NCBI GenBank assembly: GCA_004352715.1
Contig: SCFE01000001.1
Span: 3,876,088-3,940,087 of the forward strand
Source: Hofstenia miamia
Lineage: Eukaryota; Xenacoelomorpha; Acoela
Length of the DNA stretch: 64,000 nucleotides
Direction: 5' to 3'
Part shown: piece by piece, positions 58,041 to 64,000 of the stretch
How positions within the stretch are numbered: the first letter of the stretch is position 1
Layout of the letters: each line of letters opens with the position of its first letter
Program-made: the position numbers and the translations under genes
Notes under the pieces: generated by a model
The model's database searches: none
Told to the model about the DNA's origin: nothing
Seen by the model: the letters and a program-made list of their open reading frames with translations, nothing else

Positions 58041-58344
58041 AATAAAGTATCTTAATCCGTTTATTGTATTCTACAATTTATTTTTGTTAAATTTACTTTT
58101 AAATTCATTATTTTCTTAATACCTGTAGTTTTCAGTACCGGGACTAAAGTTTTCGGGACCACTTTTCTTTTCGGGACCAAAAACTTGAGGTCCCGCAAAG
58201 GTCTAGCCGATATGTGATGTTGCTACAAATCGTGTTGAAACAATGTGGTCACAATCAAAGAACCAACTTTAGGTGATGAATGGAACCATTGTCCCATGTT
58301 GTTTGCTAATCTCGATGAATCCCTTCTGGAAAAAGCTCTTTGCG

Positions 58345-58905
58345 TTACATGGTATGCAATTTGAATATTGCTTTGGTACATGAAAGTAATAAAAATGGTT
58401 ACAGATAATTTAAAACAGCTATAGATACTGAATTGCTCTGACATTACTAAACTTGAATGCGAAATGCTATAACTTCCACAGTGTATTTGTACACAGCTAT
58501 GTACGCGCGAGGAATTGAACGTAGCAAATTAACAACCAATCAGATTGCAGCAGCGATTGCAACACATTAATTAAACGACAAACACGTCACAGACGTCATT
58601 TTACAAGGCAGTAAGTTGCCTTTAACATTATTAATACGTAAAAGCGAAAAGCCAGTTTCACCAGGTCAAATTTTTTGCCGATTTTGGCAGATTTCGTGAA
58701 TATAAACGTTTTATATTATTCAAACACATTTCGTAATCTTTATAAAATGAATTTTAATCATTTTTATGAAATTTTTGTTGCTTGATTATAAGAATTAATC
58801 GAAGTTTTATTTGTTTCTAGTTATGTACACGGATGTGTACAATTGACATCCTAGCCCTATATTCTTATACATTTTAAATTTAACAGTTACGTTCTTTTCA
58901 GTTAA
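58345..58905. other. no gene; 5' region of piggyBac 2
   Basis: Contains GTGTATTTGTACACAGC at about 58480 and TATGTACACGGATGTGTAC at about 58822. These GTACAC-type repeats may be subterminal motifs of the second piggyBac, but no TTAA-flanked TIR could be located with confidence. Confidence 0.35.
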
Positions 58906-58908
58906 TTT

Positions 58909-60039
58909 ATGGATGAAAGTGCAACGCCTGGCCCCTCTAGGCCTCGAAGAAATGCAAGTTTACCATATGCTGAAGATTTTTGGTATAATTTGGATGCTAA
59001 TGAGAGTGATTTCGAAGACCTTCAAAGTGAGTTTTTTGAATGAAATTGATATTCCTCAAAGTGCCTCAACGACTTTTGAGCATAATATCGGTATGGAAAA
59101 CATGGAAGAGGACAAGGAAAATATTGATTCCGCGCCTACACCAGCCAAAAAAAGAAGAGTGGCCGGAAACAAAAGACAGCAATAATGGAAGAGAATGGAT
59201 GATTTCACGTTTACAAGAGATACTTCAGCACCAGATCCTGCTGAGTATGACCAAGATTTTTCTGATATTCAACAAAAATCTTTATCTGCGAGGTTTTTTG
59301 AATATTCTTCTGTCCAATTAATAGAACAAATTGCCAAAAAGTCAACACAGCGTCTTGTTACAGCAGATGATCTGGTCCCAATGAATTTTGCAGATATTTT
59401 ACGCCATTTCTTAATTACTATTCAAACATCTCTACTTAGACTACCCTATCTGGGTCATTATTACGAGGGTAATTCGACAATTGGGAGCTTGAAAGAAATA
59501 ATGGAGCGTCGTAATTATTATCAGATCAGGAATAACATGAAATGTGTGTACGATGACGACGTTTCTGAGGATGTCAAACACGATGATCCTTTGTGGAAAG
59601 ACCAACCAGTAATAGAGAGTATACAGAAGGCCATGTTGAAGATTCCCTGTGGCCATGGAGATCTTTGTGTAGACGAACAGATAATCCCTTTCACAGAAGG
59701 CATGCCTTTGAGTACAAAAATCGTTATTAAAAGTAAGCCCCATCCATGTGAACTGAAGTTGTACGCAATATCCAAACCCAGTGGCGTAATGCTTAACTTT
59801 TTGTCTTATTGTGGATCTAAAACCTTCGCAGAAGAACACCGTAACTTGCCCCAAGGCGAAGCAGCTGTTGTATCTCTTTTAGAAGGTGTGAACACCGGTA
59901 CTGTCATCCATCTGGATAGGTTCTTCACAGGAGTTTCTTTAGCCGAAAATCTTCTCAAACGTGGATTTCGAGTCACAGGCACCATTATGAAGAATCGATT
60001 ACCAATAAATTTGCGTGGAAAACTTCCGGACGAGAACGA
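58909..60039 (+). pseudogene. second piggyBac-type transposase, damaged and cut by a gap
   Basis: From ATG 58909 the frame reads MDESATPGPSRPRRNAS and YAEDFWYNLDANESDFEDLQ, then stops at 59041. A shifted frame takes over (IDIPQSASTTFEHNIGMENM, then the basic AKKRRVAGNKRQQ and an in-frame TAA at 59183-59185). It continues as DILRHFLITIQTSLLRLPYL, CVDEQIIPFTEGMPL (first catalytic Asp) and TVIHLDRFFTGVSLAENLL (second). The third Asp and the Cys-rich tail fall in the gap. The sequence differs strongly from the piggyBac at 51178 and is closer in style to PGBD-type relatives, so it is a separate subfamily. Two N-terminal lesions make activity unlikely. Confidence 0.8.
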
Positions 60040-61039
60040 NNNNNNNNNNNNNNNNNNNNNNNNNNNNNNNNNNNNNNNNNNNNNNNNNNNNNNNNNNNNN
60101 NNNNNNNNNNNNNNNNNNNNNNNNNNNNNNNNNNNNNNNNNNNNNNNNNNNNNNNNNNNNNNNNNNNNNNNNNNNNNNNNNNNNNNNNNNNNNNNNNNNN
60201 NNNNNNNNNNNNNNNNNNNNNNNNNNNNNNNNNNNNNNNNNNNNNNNNNNNNNNNNNNNNNNNNNNNNNNNNNNNNNNNNNNNNNNNNNNNNNNNNNNNN
60301 NNNNNNNNNNNNNNNNNNNNNNNNNNNNNNNNNNNNNNNNNNNNNNNNNNNNNNNNNNNNNNNNNNNNNNNNNNNNNNNNNNNNNNNNNNNNNNNNNNNN
60401 NNNNNNNNNNNNNNNNNNNNNNNNNNNNNNNNNNNNNNNNNNNNNNNNNNNNNNNNNNNNNNNNNNNNNNNNNNNNNNNNNNNNNNNNNNNNNNNNNNNN
60501 NNNNNNNNNNNNNNNNNNNNNNNNNNNNNNNNNNNNNNNNNNNNNNNNNNNNNNNNNNNNNNNNNNNNNNNNNNNNNNNNNNNNNNNNNNNNNNNNNNNN
60601 NNNNNNNNNNNNNNNNNNNNNNNNNNNNNNNNNNNNNNNNNNNNNNNNNNNNNNNNNNNNNNNNNNNNNNNNNNNNNNNNNNNNNNNNNNNNNNNNNNNN
60701 NNNNNNNNNNNNNNNNNNNNNNNNNNNNNNNNNNNNNNNNNNNNNNNNNNNNNNNNNNNNNNNNNNNNNNNNNNNNNNNNNNNNNNNNNNNNNNNNNNNN
60801 NNNNNNNNNNNNNNNNNNNNNNNNNNNNNNNNNNNNNNNNNNNNNNNNNNNNNNNNNNNNNNNNNNNNNNNNNNNNNNNNNNNNNNNNNNNNNNNNNNNN
60901 NNNNNNNNNNNNNNNNNNNNNNNNNNNNNNNNNNNNNNNNNNNNNNNNNNNNNNNNNNNNNNNNNNNNNNNNNNNNNNNNNNNNNNNNNNNNNNNNNNNN
61001 NNNNNNNNNNNNNNNNNNNNNNNNNNNNNNNNNNNNNNN
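60040..61039. other. assembly gap (1000 N)
   Basis: Exactly 1000 undetermined bases. It hides the end of piggyBac 2 and the left end of hAT copy 2. Confidence 0.95.
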
Positions 61040-61189
61040 TTAGACTATTTTAGCGGCTAAAACAGTTAGTTGCAGTAAACCAGGCAAGCTCATATACTGT
61101 GTCATGTGCACAACACGCAGTCCTGATGGTTGAACGTGTTTATGAGCCTGCTATTGCAAAGGGGGCTCACTATTGCTAGACAAAAGGCA

Positions 61190-61600
61190 GAAACTATTGA
61201 GTTTAGGAACTTGAAGAAGTGTCCTTTGATTGAGAGCTGGATGATGAAAATTGGTTGTGCAATTTAGGATTTATGGTTGATATCACAAAATATTCAACGA
61301 TCGAAGTGTACAACTTCAAGAGCCCGATCAACTGAACACTCAATGTTTTCCTGTCAATTCTGAGCCTCTGGGAAAATCAGTTAAAAGATAACAATTGTAA
61401 GCATTTCTCACATTCAAGAGACACAATCCAACTTCATGCATTCAATATGCTTTGGAATATTCAAGTCCTTTGGAAAGTCTTAATGCTAGATTTCAAGATA
61501 TCAAAAGCAAACAACTTGAGTTTGATGTTTTTTCTATCCCATTCAATGTTACACCTGCTTCTGCACCCTCTGAGCTGAATGTAATGTTATATTAAACGTT
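61190..61600 (+). pseudogene. fragment of a different hAT transposase (ZBED5/GTF2IRD2-like)
   Basis: Across shifting frames the block gives FRNLKKCPLIESWMMKIGC, LGFMVDITKY, LSLWENQLKDNNCKHFSH and ALEYSSPLESLNARFQDIKS with LEFDVFSIPFNVTPASAPSE. The order (L-x-D-I-T, a LWE-x-Q-L block, LNARFQD, F-x-x-PF-x-V) is that of the DUF4371-type hAT transposases related to ZBED5 and GTF2IRD2. It is foreign to the surrounding hAT and lies exactly in the 0.7-kb block absent from copy 1. Confidence 0.6.
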
Positions 61601-62360
61601 AGAACATGAAATGAATATCTTTATATTGGATATCAAAAAGAATTTCTGCCTTATATAGAAAATAATCAATCAAATGGGATTTTAAACATTAATTTTAGAT
61701 AATTGTAAAAATGATGTTTCTCCATTTCTACGTTTTAAAATTATGCAAAAATTGCGAAGTATTTGCAAAGTTTAATCAGATACTTGCTAAATACAAATAT
61801 TTGCAAAGTTTTAATAAGATACCTGCAAAACTTTGCAAGTTTGGCAAGTTTGAGTTTACTGGGATGTGCACAACACGCAGCCCTGGTTGAACGCGTTTAT
61901 GAGCCTGCTATTGCAGAGGGGGCTCATCAATGCTAGACAAAAGCTGTGGAATATGGGCGTTAGTTTACTAATGCTTATGGCCAACAAGAAACAGTTTCTT
62001 AGTCAGCCTTAATAATGGCTGCATACGGTTAGGTGAGACATGTAGTTATTATATGTAGGTAATGTATCTTAAAACATATTTCTCATTGCAACTTGAGCTA
62101 AGATAATTATATAAAATAGATATAAGATCATATTTCAGTTGAAGTTTGAAAACTGAATAATGTAAACTGCACTTTTTTTCAACATTTTAATTGATTCAAT
62201 TCATTGTCCCTTCAAGAAATGATTCTGTCATTGGTCCCTCCTGATTTTATTCTGGGACGCTACTGATTCGGTGGGTTAATTCGACAGCGCGTTTTATTAT
62301 TCCGTCAATATCCTAGCTCATGTTGAATAGCACGGTGGTCTTTTAATTATAACTTTTAGA

Positions 62361-64000
62361 ATGAGTGCTCAAGATATACAATCTAAAATTTCAACGAAAC
62401 TTTATGTTCTTCGTAAGCACGTTGTCGGTAAAAGCACTGTATGGGAAAAGCACTGTGATATTGTAAAAGAAGACGGCTCACATGTTAATGGTTTTGTTTG
62501 CTGCAATCGCTGCTTTAAGGTTATCACCTACAATCCAGCCGATGGAACAAAAGGACTCTTCAAGCATGTGGAATTCTGCAAAAGGCAGATGGTGGTAGTC
62601 AACCGTCATCATCAAAACAAACAACAATTTCTTTTCATAAGGAAACACCTATTAATCCAGCAGCAAAAGAAAGCGTCAACAAAGCTCTTGTTCGAATGTG
62701 CGCAAAAGACTATCGCCCCTTAAGCATAGCTAATGGTGAATGATTCCAAGAACTGGCGCAATGTTTAGTTAATCTTGGAGCCAAGTATGGCAGTGTCAGT
62801 GTTGCCGATTTGTTTTTGCATTCTTCTAATCTCTCGCGACGATTATTGCCCGAAATGTATGAAGAAAAAAGGAACAAACTTTTGCATTGTTTAAGGAACA
62901 AATCCATACTACCTTGGAATTTTTATGCCATGTGGCTATTACATGCGACCACTGGACGGATCCACATAACCAGCGAAGTTATACAGGTATAAATTATTCG
63001 TTTGTTGATGCCAATTTTGTAATGCATACTGGTACACTGTGTGTTGGACAATACAACGAGGATACACATCATAGCTACAACATCGAAAATGACATTTTGG
63101 AGAAAATGGAATTGTATTCGTTTTTCTTGGAATCACGTGATTTCAGATACGTCATGACAACCGACAATGATGATAAGCTTGTTTCTGGAGTTTCCCGAGT
63201 TTTTGATAGAATTTCTTGTGCCTGTCATGACTTGCAATTAGCTGTCCAATATGGTCTTCATAATAGTCCGCCTCCAATCCAACATCAAATTTCTATAGTA
63301 AAATATTTCAAGAAAGCTGGACAGAACAAGAATCTCAATACCTCTCTGAAGCAGGATGTTGCCACAAGGTGGAACTCTACCTTGATCATGTTGAATTCAT
63401 TTGTCACCAATTACAACGAAATTAAGCTATATTTGGTTAATTCGAACGAATGTCTGGAAGAGATTGCTGCTATTGAACTTCCTATTATTAATGCGATCAT
63501 TACTTGCCTGACGCCTTTTCTTGATGCTACAAATCTGATGAGCGTCCAACAAAATCCTACACTTCATTTAGTCATTCCGATTTTTTCGCGATTGCAAGGC
63601 AAGCTTAACAAAATACTCGTTGGAGATGCGAAGTCTTTGGCTCAAGTTCTTCTAGATGGTATCATTTCATTGCAACTTTGCTCGATCCTCGATTTTCTAA
63701 CGACCACAAGTACATCTCCATACAAAACCGTAAAGTGGCGGAGAAGTTTGTACGGGAGGCCTTGATGATGATGTCACGAAATAATGAAGAACCAGTTGCT
63801 CCTCATCCCAGGAAGCAATACAAAGGCTCCTTTTTTGATTCAGATAGTGAAGAAAAAATTGATTGCATGCTGCAAGTAGCCAATCCTGATTTCAGTGCTA
63901 CTAAGAAGGATGAATATTCACTTTACCTAATAGAGTGTTCCGCACTAAATTTCGACATTTTAGCCTTCTGGAAAAATGCACCTTATGCAAAACTGAAGCA
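62361..64000 (+). pseudogene. hAT transposase with BED finger, copy 2 (runs off the window)
   Basis: From ATG 62361 the BED finger is intact: STVWEKHCDIVKEDGSHVNG, CCNRCFKVITYNPADG and GLFKHVEFC (C-x2-C, H-x3-C). A private frameshift follows near 62583 and a private stop (TGA) near 62742. From 62810 on it is nearly identical to copy 1, with only a few substitutions before about 63160 and none seen after. It carries the same two frameshifts (near 62887 and 63665). The catalytic motifs are as in copy 1. The coding end lies outside the window. Confidence 0.85.

Larger units (their letters stand above)
50065..58205 (+). mobile_element. hAT transposon, copy 1, carrying two nested insertions
   Basis: Terminal inverted repeats are TAGAGCTTTGCGGGACC (50065-50081) and, at the right end, the complement of TAGACCTTTGCGGGACC (ending 58205), 16 of 17 matching. 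The flanking 8-bp duplications are GCCGATAG (50057-50064) and GCCGATAT (58206-58213). Removing one restores a continuous Merlin reading frame across the site, which confirms both boundaries. GGGACC repeats cluster near both ends. Subtracting the nested piggyBac and Harbinger elements leaves about 3.2 kb, a normal hAT length. The transposase lies at the right. Confidence 0.9.
49577..58340 (+). pseudogene. Merlin (ISXO2-type) transposase fossil, split by a hAT insertion
   Basis: The left part (49577-50064) has CPRCKPKVSLHIRTC, an N-terminal zinc-ribbon-like pair. After frame breaks it gives YGGVDNVVEIDDSRDHWVSE (the G-x-V-x-x-V-E-I-D-D/E-S block with the first catalytic Asp) and QAVNHSENIMEP. 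The right part (from 58206) continues in the same frame, once one copy of the 8-bp duplication GCCGATA[GT] is removed, as ICDVATNRVETMWSQSKNQL. NHS.x5.P followed by T-x-x-[IV]-E-x-x-W is the third catalytic block of ISXO2/Merlin transposases, including its Glu. Stops at 49969 and elsewhere show it was already decaying. No Merlin ends were found. Confidence 0.75.
61040..64000 (+). mobile_element. hAT transposon, copy 2 (left end in gap, right end beyond window)
   Basis: Position 61040 corresponds to 53550 of copy 1. The two run in parallel, apart from the Harbinger insertion in copy 1 and an extra 0.7 kb (about 61190-61860) in copy 2. The extra block is bordered by a repeated segment: GTGCACAACACGCAG and GAGCCTGCTATTGCA occur at 61104-61160 and again at 61864-61915. 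The transposase half is almost identical to copy 1. Confidence 0.85.

Overview
The window is a strongly AT-rich stretch of animal (metazoan) nuclear DNA from a draft assembly. The evidence is short split exons with GT/AG borders and matching codon phases, no operon layout, and a repeat load of animal type: LINEs, a Penelope relative, an LTR element with a CCHC Gag, and hAT, piggyBac, PIF/Harbinger, Merlin, THAP/P and Tc1/mariner DNA transposons. The mix suggests an invertebrate; I cannot name the species. Three gaps of exactly 1000 N (20236-21235, 34512-35511, 60040-61039) and several short N runs break the sequence.

Host-like genes are few. On the minus strand two tandem paralogs (gene A, exons between 27542 and 23498; gene B, exons at 49012-48729 and 43062-42979) encode a degenerate J-domain protein. 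Both carry a 284-bp J-like exon with the same phases, and HPK where the HPD motif should be. On the plus strand a candidate multi-exon gene of unknown function lies at about 10.0-12.03 kb, with one frame break. A RING-like fragment sits near 1.9 kb.

The left third (1-20 kb) holds a mariner deletion derivative (12-573), two decayed LINEs (minus, 6.33-7.95 kb; plus, 12.96-14.87 kb), a pogo/Tigger-like MITE (15980-16731) and an interspersed repeat with a GCGGAGGTAATAA end. The middle (20-49 kb) holds a 51-bp in-frame tandem repeat beside the first gap, an inverted-repeat element (about 21.95-23.30 kb), gene A, a hAT fossil (28.0-29.4 kb), a Penelope fragment joined by a single N to an LTR-element Gag (31.0-33.5 kb), a decaying ~180-bp satellite (35.5-36.7 kb), a THAP/P-element fossil (40.0-41.25 kb), a Tc1 fossil (47.7-48.0 kb) and gene B.

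The right end (49.6-64 kb) is a nest of transposons whose order of insertion can be read from the bases. A dead Merlin transposase was split by a hAT element (50065-58205, 8-bp target duplication). That hAT was then hit by a piggyBac (50655-53302, TTAA) and a PIF/Harbinger element (53753-56007, TTA). A second hAT copy (61040 to the window end) lacks the Harbinger insertion and preserves the empty site. The piggyBac has complete ends and an unbroken 579-residue transposase with all catalytic aspartates, so it is the one element here that looks able to move. A second, damaged piggyBac of another subfamily (58909-60039) runs into the last gap.
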